The notes under the pieces: model-generated | What the model was told of the DNA's origin: nothing | The model's input: the letters and a program-made list of their open reading frames with translations, nothing else | Database searches by the model: none | NCBI GenBank assembly: GCA_946885435.1 | Contig: CAMPGL010000011.1 | Coordinates: forward strand, 1 to 26,400 | DNA from: an uncultured Brevundimonas sp. | GTDB taxonomy: Bacteria; Pseudomonadota; Alphaproteobacteria; Caulobacterales; Caulobacteraceae | DNA length: 26,400 nucleotides | Reading direction: 5' to 3' | Shown: piece by piece, positions 9,334 through 17,510 of the stretch | Numbering within the stretch: position 1 is the stretch's first letter | Layout of the letters: every line of letters starts with the position of its first letter | Position numbers and translations under genes: made by a program

Positions 9334-9839
9334 GCGCGATCCGCATCTGGAGCTACGCCAGCCCCCTCGGCGAGCTGGGCCTGGCGAGCGACGCCTCGGG
9401 CCGGGTGACGGCCGTCAGTTTCGAGGGCGCGGATGCGGACTTCGGCCGCCGGGTGCGGGCGATGCGGCCCGACGTGACGGTCGAGGCGGGCCATCCCGAG
9501 CCCCGGGTCGAGGAGCAGCTCGACGCCTATTTCTCGGGGCGGCGCGACGCGCTCGGCCGCATCGCCTGGAACGTCGAGGGGGACGGTTTCCATCAGCGGG
9601 TCTGGCGGGCGCTGGCCGAAATCCCGGCGGGGTCCACGATCAGCTATGGCGAAATGGCGCGGCGGGCGGGCGAACCCGGCGGGGCTCAGGCGGCGGGCGT
9701 GGCGCTGAATCGCAATCCGATCCCGCTGATCCTGCCCTGTCACAGGGTGATCGGCGCGGACGGGGCGCTGGTCGGCTTTGGCGGCGGGGTGGAGCGCAAA
9801 CGCTGGCTGCTGGCCCACGAGGGCGCGCTGCTGCTCTAG
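9330..9839 (+). CDS. ogt: Methylated-DNA--protein-cysteine S-methyltransferase
   Basis: This 169-aa suicide DNA-repair protein transfers the methyl group of O6-methylguanine (and O4-methylthymine) to its own cysteine. The acceptor is Cys137 in the invariant ILPCHRVIGADG. The helix-turn-helix region (FHQRVWRALAEIPAGSTISYGEMARRAG) and the Asn finger region (ALNRNPIPLILP) are present. The N-terminal ~75 residues are the poorly conserved ribonuclease-H-like half (SPLGELGLASDASGRVTAV). There is no Ada transcription-factor domain, so this is the constitutive Ogt type. The start overlaps the preceding stop (ATGA). The TAG stop shares a CTAG with the stop of the convergent response regulator. Confidence 0.93.
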   Translation: MSAIRIWSYASPLGELGLASDASGRVTAVSFEGADADFGRRVRAMRPDVTVEAGHPEPRVEEQLDAYFSGRRDALGRIAWNVEGDGFHQRVWRALAEIPAGSTISYGEMARRAGEPGGAQAAGVALNRNPIPLILPCHRVIGADGALVGFGGGVERKRWLLAHEGALLL

Positions 9840-10246
9840 CCGAGCAGGCGCATCTCGGGCGGCGGCGGCGGAGCCGGCGGCGGGCCCAGACGCCGGGCGA
9901 GGGCGTATTTCACGGCCTTCTGGACCGCGCGGTCGTCAGTCGGCTTGGTCAGGACGCCGACGGCGCCGGCCACATCGCCCTGAACCATCCCTGGATTGGC
10001 GGTGATGAACAGCACGCTGACGCCGAAGCGTTGGGCGAGCGTCTTGCCCAGCTGCACGCCCGTGGGGCCGTCCGCGAGGTGAATGTCGACCAGGGCGAGA
10101 TCCAGCCCGCCGCGCTCGGCGTGCGTCAGCGCCGAGCGGGAATCAGTCGCGAAACCAACGACTTCATGGCCGAGGTCCTCGAGGAGGAACCCCAGTTCCA
10201 TGGCGACGACGGCTTCGTCCTCAATGATCAAAATGCGAGCGGTCAT
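9836..10246 (-). CDS. Single-domain response regulator (receiver only)
   Basis: This 136-aa protein is a receiver domain with no output domain. The acidic pocket is Glu9/Asp10 (RILIIEDEAVVA), the phospho-acceptor is Asp54 in LALVDIHLADG, the switch Thr82 is in LFITANPG and the conserved Lys101 is in VLTKPTDD. The last ~18 residues are a Pro-rich tail (GPPPAPPPPPEMRLLG). It lies 58 nt downstream of the HWE kinase, which should be its phosphodonor. Receiver-only partners of HWE kinases are common in alphaproteobacteria and usually signal by protein-protein contact or act as phosphate sinks. The TVGF/LSTP-type motifs of PhyR are absent and there is no sigma-like domain, so it is not PhyR. Confidence 0.9.
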   Translation of the reverse strand: MTARILIIEDEAVVAMELGFLLEDLGHEVVGFATDSRSALTHAERGGLDLALVDIHLADGPTGVQLGKTLAQRFGVSVLFITANPGMVQGDVAGAVGVLTKPTDDRAVQKAVKYALARRLGPPPAPPPPPEMRLLG

Positions 10247-10304
10247 GGATCGGGCGTGGAGTCAGGTAGCGGATTCAACTCACAAAGCGGTCGTCGGTTT
10301 CACC

Positions 10305-11759
10305 TCAAGTAGGCGCGTGACGCCGGCGTGACAATGCGGTCACAGGCAGGTCCGCCGTGAGGATGAGTCCTTCCGGTAACCATTGTCTTTCCAGCCGGCC
10401 GCCGAGCTGGCCCTCGACCGCCAGCTGCGAGAGGGTGAAGCCGAAGCCGGTCCCGGACGGCTCCTGTTCGACGCAGGGGCCGCCCGTCTCCCGCCAGGTC
10501 AGGCGGAACCGGTCGCCCTCGAACGCCGAGGTGATGGTGACCTGACCCCCGGGGACCGACAGGGCGCCGTACTTGGCGGCGTTGGTGGCCAGTTCGTGGA
10601 ACAGCAGGGCGACGGGCGTGGCCGCCTGATCGTCGAAGATGGCGTTGTCGCCCTCGATCACGACATTGCCGCCGTCGTCGTCCTGATAGGCGGCCAGGAG
10701 GTCGCGCAGGAAGGCCTGGAGAGTCGAGCCGGCGATGCTGGGGGCTGAGGCGGCGGTGTGCGGCCGCACGAACTCGTGGGCGCGGGCCAGCGCCTGAATG
10801 CGGGTGCGCAGCGACTTGGCGAACTCCCTGGCCTCGGGATGCTGCCGGCCCGACAGGGCGACCAGGGCCGAAACGACGGCGAAGATGTTCTTGATGCGGT
10901 GACTGAGCTCCTGGCTCAGCACCTCGCGGGCGGCCTGCGCCTGCTTGAGGTCGTCGATGTCGGTGCAGGTGCCGAACCAGCGGATGATCCGCCCCTCGGG
11001 ATCGCGGACCGGCAAGGCGCGGCCCAGCGTCCAGCGGTAGACGCCGTCGGCGCGGCGCAGGCGGTATTCGATCTCGTAGGGTTCGCCGGTCTCCAGGCTA
11101 TGCTGCCAGCGCGTCCAGGCGCGGTCCTGGTCCTCCGGATGGAACATGTCGTTCCAGCCCTCGCCGTCGGTCGAGCCGGCCGGCGCGCCGGTGAACTCGT
11201 ACCAGCGGGCGTTATAGTAATCGTGCAGCCCGTCCGGCTGGGTGGCCCAGACCATCTGCGGCATGGTGTCGGCCAGTGCGCGAAAGCGGCTTTCGCTTTC
11301 GGCGAGCGCGCTGCCCGTCCGGGCGAGGGCGTTTTCGGCCTCCTTGCGGCGCGTGATGTCGACCGCGACGCCCGGGAACCGCAAGGCCCGGCCGTCATCG
11401 GACATCTCGGCCTGGCCGCGCGCGAGAATCCAGCGCCAGCCGTCTCCGTCGCGGATGCGATACTCGCATTCGAACGGCTCGCCCGAGGTGATGGCGGCGT
11501 TGATGGCGGCCGTGACGCGCTCGCGGTCGTCGGGGTGAAAGGTCTCTTCGTAGGCGCGGATCGGCAGACCCGCCGCGCCCTGTTCCTCGGACATGCCGAA
11601 CATGCGCGCGAACTGGGGGTCGGCCACGATCCTGTCGGCGGGGATGTCCCATTCCCAGGCGCCCACGATCTCCGCGGCTGACAGGGCGCGGCTCAGGCGG
11701 TCTGGGTCGAAGGTCGAGAAAGGCAAGGTGCGTCCGAGAGTAGCTCGCCGGGCCCCCAA
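10305..11759 (-). CDS. PAS-PAS sensor histidine kinase of the HWE family
   Basis: This ~484-aa cytoplasmic kinase has two PAS/PAC modules (about residues 25-140 and 155-275) with the PAS_3-type ends FPGVAVDITRRKEAE and WFGTCTDIDDLKQAQ. A dimerisation/phosphotransfer segment follows, with His287 in LSQELSHRIKNIFAVVSALV. The ATPase domain has the HWE-type N box (FHELATNAAKYGALS, Asn393), the later RLTWRETGGP and a G box GTGFGFTL. No membrane helix is present, so it senses a cytosolic cue, possibly through a PAS cofactor. The start is uncertain: the longest frame opens with TTG at 11759 with no good Shine-Dalgarno, a second TTG lies at 11726, and no ATG occurs before the first PAS. The partner is the receiver protein downstream. 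Confidence 0.88.
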   Translation of the reverse strand: MGARRATLGRTLPFSTFDPDRLSRALSAAEIVGAWEWDIPADRIVADPQFARMFGMSEEQGAAGLPIRAYEETFHPDDRERVTAAINAAITSGEPFECEYRIRDGDGWRWILARGQAEMSDDGRALRFPGVAVDITRRKEAENALARTGSALAESESRFRALADTMPQMVWATQPDGLHDYYNARWYEFTGAPAGSTDGEGWNDMFHPEDQDRAWTRWQHSLETGEPYEIEYRLRRADGVYRWTLGRALPVRDPEGRIIRWFGTCTDIDDLKQAQAAREVLSQELSHRIKNIFAVVSALVALSGRQHPEAREFAKSLRTRIQALARAHEFVRPHTAASAPSIAGSTLQAFLRDLLAAYQDDDGGNVVIEGDNAIFDDQAATPVALLFHELATNAAKYGALSVPGGQVTITSAFEGDRFRLTWRETGGPCVEQEPSGTGFGFTLSQLAVEGQLGGRLERQWLPEGLILTADLPVTALSRRRHAPT

Positions 11760-11761
11760 CG

Positions 11762-11792
11762 GTCGGCTGGGCTTAAATGCAAAGCTGCCGAC
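11762..11792 (-). repeat. Stem-loop between the hydrolase stop and the HWE kinase start
   Basis: On the minus strand GTCGGC...GCCGAC forms a 6-bp outer stem enclosing GCTT...AAGC as a 4-bp inner stem. It lies just after the SleB-type hydrolase gene and directly before the TTG start of the kinase. No U-tract follows, so it is not a classical terminator. It may stabilise the mRNA or modulate kinase translation. Confidence 0.35.
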
Positions 11793-11811
11793 TTAGTTCA
11801 ATCGGCCGTCG

Positions 11812-13047
11812 TTATTCCACCGTGGCGGGCTCGCGGCCGACCTCCTCGACCTCCAGCTGGGGCACGTCGGGACGAGGGCGGCTCGGGGCCTCCAGCTCCG
11901 CTTCGAAGGCGGCGAGACGTTCGTTGATGGCGGCGATCTCGTCGGCCTGGGCCTGGCGACGTCCGCCCAGGCTGACGATGCCGACCTGGCGCTCCCGGCC
12001 GTCGATCACGACGGTGCGGCCCTCCTCTATGACGCCGGCGGCCTCGAGCGCGGCCGCGTCGGTGGCGACCTGCAGGAGACGGGGGCGGGCGAAGCGGGCT
12101 TCGTCGATGACCGGCTCACGGCCGGAATAGCGCTGGCGGAAGGCGGGCGTGTCCCCGGCCCGACCGGCCCAGCGGTAAAAGATGTGCGCCCCGACCTGAT
12201 TCACCTTGGTCACAGTGGGGCTCCACCACGGGCGCACGTAGTCGGCGTGATAGTGGGTGGCGGTGCCCACCCAGGCGGCGGTGAAGCCTTCCAGAGCGCG
12301 GCGAGCGACGTCCTCAGCCTGGTTCCAGGCCCAGGCGACGGGCGCCCGCGACAACGAGCCGTCGCAGGTGAAGGAAAACTGGCAGCCGGTGGTGCGTTCC
12401 GCGCCCTGATAGACGACCCCGCAGATCGAGGCCGGGAAGTTGGGATCGCGCACCCGATTGAGGATGACCTGGGCGACCGCCTCCTGGCCGCGGCGCGGCT
12501 CCAGCGCGGCCTCGTAGTAGATGGCCTGGGCCAGGCAGCGCTGGGCGCGGCGCCGATCCCCGTCGGTGGCCGGGGTGAAGCGGAAGGTCGGCATGGCGCG
12601 AAGCGCGCCGGACACGACGGGCACGGCGGCGTTCAGCCGCTGGGCGTCGACGCCGGTGCGGGTCAGGGCGTCCATGGTCGGCCGGCCGGTCAGTGAAATG
12701 TTCTCCCAGCCCGGCGTCACGCCCCAGACGGCGCGGGTGATGGCCGGGTCGTGGCGGCGGGCTAGGGTTCGCGCGGCGGGATCCATCCGGCCAGACAGCC
12801 GGATCAGGGCCTCTTCGGACAGATCCGGGCCGACCGTGGAGACGATGCCGCGCACGTCCGCGCGCTCCAGGTCGCGGATCGAGGAGCTGGCGGACAGGGC
12901 CACGCCCATCACCAGGATGGCGGCGAAGGCGGCCGGCGCGACGCGGATGATGTCGATGGCCCGGATGACGGCGCGGCGAGCGTGCGGCGTCGCGCGCCGG
13001 GCCGTGCGGCCCAGCCGGAGTCTCGCGATGCGGAGCCGCCGTCTCAT
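11812..13047 (-). CDS. Membrane-anchored cell wall hydrolase, SleB/Hydrolase_2 family (copy 1)
   Basis: This 411-aa protein has a very basic cytoplasmic N-terminus (~30 residues, Arg-rich), one membrane anchor (~36-53), a periplasmic region containing ARRHDP (96-101), and a SleB-type domain (about 165-290). The catalytic Glu179 is in QAIYYEAALEPRRGQEAVAQ, followed by ILNRVRDPNFP, CGVVYQG and TGCQFSFTCDG. Three cysteines (209, 222, 228) could pair in the periplasm. The C-terminal ~120 residues end in a Glu/Pro-rich tail. The family cleaves peptidoglycan; it is named for spore cortex lysis but is widespread in non-sporulating alphaproteobacteria, where it is assumed to remodel the wall. AAGGGACGG precedes the ATG. 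It lies 41 nt downstream of dps on the same strand. A paralogue is at 22455-23573. Confidence 0.88.
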   Translation of the reverse strand: MRRRLRIARLRLGRTARRATPHARRAVIRAIDIIRVAPAAFAAILVMGVALSASSSIRDLERADVRGIVSTVGPDLSEEALIRLSGRMDPAARTLARRHDPAITRAVWGVTPGWENISLTGRPTMDALTRTGVDAQRLNAAVPVVSGALRAMPTFRFTPATDGDRRRAQRCLAQAIYYEAALEPRRGQEAVAQVILNRVRDPNFPASICGVVYQGAERTTGCQFSFTCDGSLSRAPVAWAWNQAEDVARRALEGFTAAWVGTATHYHADYVRPWWSPTVTKVNQVGAHIFYRWAGRAGDTPAFRQRYSGREPVIDEARFARPRLLQVATDAAALEAAGVIEEGRTVVIDGRERQVGIVSLGGRRQAQADEIAAINERLAAFEAELEAPSRPRPDVPQLEVEEVGREPATVE

Positions 13048-13088
13048 CCGTCCCTTATAGCCTGTTTTCCGGCGCTTTCGTGGCCCGG

Positions 13089-13568
13089 CTACTTCGAGCC
13101 CAGGGTGGCGCGCAGCATCCAGGCGTGCTTCTCGTGGGTCGCCAGCCGCTGAGTCATGAGATCGGCGCTGGTGACGTCCTTGTTCTGCTCGGCGATCTCG
13201 ACGCCGTTCCGCAGGGTCGCGACGACGGTTTCATGATCCTGCAGGAGCTCGCGCAGCATCGCGTGCGCGTCCTTCTCCGGGTCGCCGTCCTTGATGCCCG
13301 TCAGGTTGGCGAAGGCGGAATAGCCCTGGGGCGCGAACTCGCCCAGCGCGCGGATGCGTTCGGCCACCTCGTCGAGCGCCTGCCACATCTCGGTGTACTG
13401 CGCCATGAACAGGGCATGGAGTTCGTTGAAGTTCGAGCCCCGCACGTTCCAGTGGTAGCCGTGGGTCTTGAGGTACAGGGCGTAGCTGTCGGCCAGGACC
13501 TTGGTGAGGGCGGCGGCCACTTCGCCACGCGCCACGGCCGAGATCCCGGTGTTGGGTTGAATGGTCAT
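13089..13568 (-). CDS. dps: Dps family DNA-binding/ferritin-like stress protein
   Basis: This 159-aa mini-ferritin forms a dodecamer that oxidises Fe(II) with hydrogen peroxide and stores the iron; many members also bind DNA. The inter-subunit ferroxidase ligands are His39 (LKTHGYHWNVRG), His51 (FNELHALFMAQY), Asp66 and Glu70 (ALDEVAERI). Their spacing (12, 15 and 4 residues) equals that of E. coli Dps. The N-terminal tail is short (~15 residues with one Arg), so DNA binding through a Lys-rich tail is doubtful. AGGAGG precedes the ATG by about 6 nt. I found no EcfG-type promoter on this strand in the 137-nt divergent gap, although dps genes in related bacteria are often under general stress control. 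Confidence 0.95.
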   Translation of the reverse strand: MTIQPNTGISAVARGEVAAALTKVLADSYALYLKTHGYHWNVRGSNFNELHALFMAQYTEMWQALDEVAERIRALGEFAPQGYSAFANLTGIKDGDPEKDAHAMLRELLQDHETVVATLRNGVEIAEQNKDVTSADLMTQRLATHEKHAWMLRATLGSK

Positions 13569-13644
13569 CGGCGCCTCCTGTGTCTGTCGCCCTGACGTAG
13601 GGTGGCGCCGCGCCCATGCAAGGCCGGGCCTTTACCTACCGCGC

Positions 13645-13669
13645 GGAACCTTGCGCCGCCTTGGCCGTT
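13645..13669 (+). promoter_or_regulatory. EcfG-type general stress promoter for the hybrid kinase
   Basis: GGAAC (13645-13649), a 16-nt spacer, then CGTT (13666-13669) is an exact match to the alphaproteobacterial EcfG/SigT promoter consensus. It points toward the hybrid kinase, whose chosen ATG lies 36 nt past the -10 box. It also rules against the longer ORF start at 13616, which would place the promoter inside the coding region. Confidence 0.7.
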
Positions 13670-13705
13670 GGGCGAGGTTGGCGAGATGTGGGGGCCCGCC
13701 AGGGG

Positions 13706-16700
13706 ATGAAGCTCGACGCGGTGTTGACGAGGCTGGCGAGCGCGTCCTCAGGCGGACTCGTGACGCTGCTTGTCCGCAGTCTGGTCTGCCTGGCGCCGCT
13801 GGTCGCGCTGAGGCTGCTGCTGATGCCGATCATGGCGCCGGCCAGCGGCATGACGATCTTCATTCCCTCGGTGCTGGTCGCTTCGCTGTGGGCAGGCTGG
13901 CGTGGAGGCGTCCTGACCAGCGTGCTGTCGGTGGTCGCCAGCACCGCGCTTTATTTCGTGGGAATAGAGCCGGCGGCCTTCGACGCCGAACGGTACCTGC
14001 TGTCGATCCTGCTGTTCGGGCTGAACGTGCTGTTCGCCGTACCGTTCGGCGCCTTCCTGCGCGTCGCCTTCCGAGGTCTCGGCGAGGCGCGGATGACTAA
14101 GGAAGCTCAGCGGGCGCAGCTGCGCGAGAGCGAGGAGCGATTCCGCACCATCGCTGAAAATGCGCCCGTCATGCTCTGGATGGGCGACCCGTCGGGCGGC
14201 GGGGTCTATCTGAACCGGCTGTTTCGGGACTTCTGGGGCGACCGTTCGCCCGACCAGCTTCTGGGCATGGGCTGGCTGGAGACGGTTCGCGAGGATCAGC
14301 GTCCGCGCGTCCAGCGCGAAATCGCGGCCGGCGCGGCTTCCGGCGAACCCTTCAAGCTTGAAGCCGAGATGCGGCGGGCCGACGGCGAATACCGCCTGAT
14401 CGAAGCCACCATCCTGCCGCGTTTTTCCGCCGATCAGAGCCTGAAAGGCGTCATCGGCGTCGCCCACGACGTGACCGACGCCCGCCGCGCGGCCGACACC
14501 CTCAGAGCCAGCGAGGAGCGTTTCCGCAGGTTCGCGGAGGGCGCCCCCGTGATGCTGTGGATGGGCGACCGCGAGGGGAACTGCATTCACCTCAACAAGG
14601 CGCTGCGCGAGTTCTGGGGCGCCGCGGACGACCTCGCCGGCTTCAGCTGGCCCGACACCATCCATCCGGATGACCGAGAGGCGATGTTCGCCGTCGCCGG
14701 TCCCGCCACGGCCAAGGGGGAGCCCTTCGACGTGGAGGCGCGCTATCGGCGGGCCGACGGCGCCTGGCGGATCATGACCACCCACGCCCAGCCTCGCTAT
14801 GGCGCCGACGGCGCCTACGAGGGGATGACGGGCGTCAACGTCGACGTCACCGACGCCCGCGAGGCGGAGGCCGCGCTGCGTGAGAGCGAGCAGCGGTTCC
14901 GGACCATGGCGGATACGGCGCCTGCCCCGATCTGGATCACGGACACCGACAGCGGCCTCCTGTTCGGCAACCAGGCGCTGGTGGAGATGCTGGGTGGAGG
15001 CGCGACGCAGGCCTCCATTCTCGGCAAGGTGTGGCTGGAGAAGGTCCACCCTGAGGACCTGCCCGCGGTCTGTGCCGCGCGCGAAGCGGCGCACCCGAAA
15101 AGACTGCCCTATGGCTGGGACGCCCGTTTCCGGAAGGCGAGCGGAGAATGGGTTTGGATCCGCGCCGCGACGAGCCCTCGCTTCGACGAGCAGGGCGTCT
15201 TCCTGGGCTATGTCGGCATCGGTTTCGACATCACCGCGACGCGCGAGGCGACCGAGGTCTTACGCGAGCAGGAGCGCAAGCACGCCTTCCTGCTGACCCT
15301 GGGCGACAGCCTGCGCGACCTGGAAAGGCCAGCCCAGATCACGGCGACCGCCACGCGTCTGCTCGGCGAGCATCTCGGGGTCGCGCGCGCCGGCTATGGC
15401 GAGGTGGACGAGGACGAGACGCACGTGACGGTCGGGGCCGACTGGACCGACGGCTCGGTTGAAAGCGCGACCGGGGTCTATCCGATGGACGACTTCGGGC
15501 CCGCGCTGAGCCGCGACCTCAAGGCGCGCAAGACCGTGGCGGTCAGCGACGTGACCGAGGACACCCGGACCGCCGACTCGGCCGCGGCCTTCACGGCGCT
15601 CGCCGTCCGGTCCTTCCTTCGCGTGCCCATCGTGCGCGGCGGGCGGCTGAGGGCGTTCCTGTTCCTGCACAACCCGGAACGGCGCGTCTGGACCGATGCG
15701 GAGATCGATCTGGCGGAAGAGGTCGCGGACCGCGTCTGGGCCTCGGTCGAACGCGCGGCCGCCGAAATCGAGGTCAAGGAGAGCGAGGCCCGCTTCCGCT
15801 CCATCGCCGACAGCGCGCCGGTGCTCATCTGGGTGACGCGGGCCGACCGCAGGCGGGCGTTCGTGAACCAGGCCTATGTCGAATTCCATGGCGGGACCTA
15901 CGACCAGGCGCTGAACGCCGACTGGCGCCAGTCCCTTCATCCTGACGACATCGACCGGGTCATCGCCGAGTCGGTGGCGGGCGAGGCGACGGGCGAGCCC
16001 TTCATGCTGGAGGCGCGCTACCGGCGCCAGGACGGGGCCTATCGCTGGCTGCGGTCCTATTCCCGCCCGCGCTTCGACGGGGCCGGCGAGCTGCTCGGCT
16101 TCGTGGGAGTGGCCTATGACGTGACCGAGGCGCGCAAGGTCCAGCACGACCTGCAGAACATCAACGAACTGCTCGAGGCGCGCGTCGCCGAGGCGCTGGC
16201 GGAGAAGGACCGGGCGGAGGCGGCCCTGATGCACGCCCAGCGCATGGAGGCCGTCGGCCGGCTGACGGGCGGGGTGGCGCACGACTTCAACAATCTGCTG
16301 ACCGTAGTGATCGGCGCGCTCGACATGGTCACGAGGTCCGGAGAGGACACGGCGCGACGCGAGCGGCTGATCGATGCCGCCCTGGCCGCGGCGCGACGCG
16401 GGGAACGCCTGACCCACCAGCTGCTGGCCTTCTCACGCAGGCAGGCCCTGAGGCCTCAGGTCAGTGACCTCAACGCCCTGATCTCCGAGGGAGATCCCCT
16501 GCTGCGCCGGGCGGTGGGAGAGGCGGTGAGTCTCGATCTCTCGCTCGATCCCGCGGCGCCTGCGGTCAGCATCGACCCGGCCCATTTCGAGGCGGCGCTG
16601 ATCAACCTGATCGTCAACGCCCGCGACGCGACGCCGGACGGAGGGCGGATCGAGGTGTCGACGCGCGCGGTCCGCCTCGCCGCCGGTGAGAAGGAGGGGG

Positions 16701-17380
16701 CGGCGGAAGGCGACTATGTCCTGATCCAGGTGCGCGACACCGGCGCCGGCATGCCGCCCGAGGTGCGCGAGCGCGTGTTCGAGCCCTTCTTCACCACCAA
16801 GGCGGTTGGCAAGGGGACGGGTTTGGGCCTCAGCCAAGTCTATGGCTTCGTGCGGCAGTCCGGCGGAGTGGTCGAGATCGACAGCGCCGTGGGGCAGGGG
16901 ACAACGGTCAGCCTCTACCTCCCGGCGGCCAGTGAGCCCGCGCCGGAGCCGGTGGAGCGGCGGCCCGCTCCGCTGGACGATCGGCCCTTCGAGGGCGTGC
17001 GCGTCCTGCTCGTCGAGGACGACCCCGATGTGGCGGCCATCTGCGGGGACATGCTGGCGGGACTGGGCCTGAAGGTCATCCGCGCCGCCGACGCCGCTGA
17101 GGGTCTGGCGGCGCTCGAGGCGGACGAGTTCGACCTGCTGCTGACGGACGTGATCATGCCCGGGGGCGTGAATGGCGTGGAGCTGGCGCGGCAGGTAGCG
17201 GCGAAACGGCCGGGGATCCGCGTGCTGCTCGCCTCCGGCTACGCCGGAGAGGCCATCGACCGGGCCCTGTCCGACGCGCCGTGGCCCTTGCTGTCCAAGC
17301 CCTATGACGCGGACGCCTTGAGGCGCGCGCTGGGGGACGCTCTGGGAGAGACTGGGCGCGAACGACCCCAGGACGACTGA
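13706..17380 (+). CDS. Membrane-anchored hybrid histidine kinase (4 PAS, GAF, HisKA, HATPase, receiver)
   Basis: This 1224-aa sensor begins with about four membrane helices (~20-130; [53 protein letters not shown]) resembling the KdpD-type DUF4118 module. PAS domains begin near residues 137, 266 and 390 ([21 protein letters not shown] and variants). A GAF domain spans ~519-690 and a fourth PAS starts near 690. A helical linker leads to the phospho-acceptor His859 in [16 protein letters not shown]. The ATPase domain follows ([41 protein letters not shown]), then a receiver with Asp1148 in [14 protein letters not shown]. The HDFNN box is typical of hybrid kinases of this class. The first PAS pair share WMGD, a sign of internal duplication. 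The start at 13706 is preferred because of the EcfG-type promoter upstream; the frame is open from 13616. It is divergent from dps. Confidence 0.9.
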   Translation: MKLDAVLTRLASASSGGLVTLLVRSLVCLAPLVALRLLLMPIMAPASGMTIFIPSVLVASLWAGWRGGVLTSVLSVVASTALYFVGIEPAAFDAERYLLSILLFGLNVLFAVPFGAFLRVAFRGLGEARMTKEAQRAQLRESEERFRTIAENAPVMLWMGDPSGGGVYLNRLFRDFWGDRSPDQLLGMGWLETVREDQRPRVQREIAAGAASGEPFKLEAEMRRADGEYRLIEATILPRFSADQSLKGVIGVAHDVTDARRAADTLRASEERFRRFAEGAPVMLWMGDREGNCIHLNKALREFWGAADDLAGFSWPDTIHPDDREAMFAVAGPATAKGEPFDVEARYRRADGAWRIMTTHAQPRYGADGAYEGMTGVNVDVTDAREAEAALRESEQRFRTMADTAPAPIWITDTDSGLLFGNQALVEMLGGGATQASILGKVWLEKVHPEDLPAVCAAREAAHPKRLPYGWDARFRKASGEWVWIRAATSPRFDEQGVFLGYVGIGFDITATREATEVLREQERKHAFLLTLGDSLRDLERPAQITATATRLLGEHLGVARAGYGEVDEDETHVTVGADWTDGSVESATGVYPMDDFGPALSRDLKARKTVAVSDVTEDTRTADSAAAFTALAVRSFLRVPIVRGGRLRAFLFLHNPERRVWTDAEIDLAEEVADRVWASVERAAAEIEVKESEARFRSIADSAPVLIWVTRADRRRAFVNQAYVEFHGGTYDQALNADWRQSLHPDDIDRVIAESVAGEATGEPFMLEARYRRQDGAYRWLRSYSRPRFDGAGELLGFVGVAYDVTEARKVQHDLQNINELLEARVAEALAEKDRAEAALMHAQRMEAVGRLTGGVAHDFNNLLTVVIGALDMVTRSGEDTARRERLIDAALAAARRGERLTHQLLAFSRRQALRPQVSDLNALISEGDPLLRRAVGEAVSLDLSLDPAAPAVSIDPAHFEAALINLIVNARDATPDGGRIEVSTRAVRLAAGEKEGAAEGDYVLIQVRDTGAGMPPEVRERVFEPFFTTKAVGKGTGLGLSQVYGFVRQSGGVVEIDSAVGQGTTVSLYLPAASEPAPEPVERRPAPLDDRPFEGVRVLLVEDDPDVAAICGDMLAGLGLKVIRAADAAEGLAALEADEFDLLLTDVIMPGGVNGVELARQVAAKRPGIRVLLASGYAGEAIDRALSDAPWPLLSKPYDADALRRALGDALGETGRERPQDD

Positions 17381-17383
17381 CGC

Positions 17384-17411
17384 TTGCGTTCCGCGCGCAT
17401 CGGCCTACATT
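17384..17411 (+). promoter_or_regulatory. Possible nadA promoter
   Basis: TTGCGT (17384-17389) and TACATT (17406-17411) with a 16-nt spacer form a plausible -35/-10 pair directly upstream of the first inverted repeat. Transcription would begin near the first operator. A TTATAT at 17477-17482, overlapping the second operator, is an alternative -10 but lacks a -35 partner. Confidence 0.35.
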
Positions 17412-17421
17412 AGCCTCACAT

Positions 17422-17442
17422 TTATGCTCAAAAGCAGCATAA
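17422..17442 (+). promoter_or_regulatory. Operator 1 upstream of nadA
   Basis: TTATGCT (17422-17428) and AGCATAA (17436-17442) are perfect 7-bp inverted arms around a CAAAAGC centre. The arms match those of the second repeat 57 bp downstream (centre to centre). Duplicated, similar palindromes in front of an NAD biosynthesis operon indicate a repressor site. A NadQ-type regulator, described for alphaproteobacterial nad genes, is the leading candidate, but I recall its motif only loosely. Confidence 0.65.
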
Positions 17443-17479
17443 GTCGGCCGGCGATCCCGGCCTTTCCTTGGGCCCTTTA

Positions 17480-17498
17480 TATGCTCAGACTGAGCATA
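17480..17498 (+). promoter_or_regulatory. Operator 2 upstream of nadA
   Basis: TATGCTCAGACTGAGCATA is a perfect 9-bp inverted repeat with one central base. It ends one base before the AAGGAG-type ribosome binding site of nadA, so a bound protein would block elongation or promoter clearance. It shares the ATGCTCA half-site with operator 1. Confidence 0.7.
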
Positions 17499-17510
17499 AG
17501 GAGATTGGGC

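Noticed and set aside
10247..10304. Terminator or second promoter between the HWE kinase and its receiver
   Set aside because: No stem with U-tract and no convincing -35/-10 pair is visible.
13616..13705. Start of the hybrid kinase at the ATG at 13616
   Set aside because: The extra 30 residues look non-protein-like, and an exact EcfG-type promoter lies within them.
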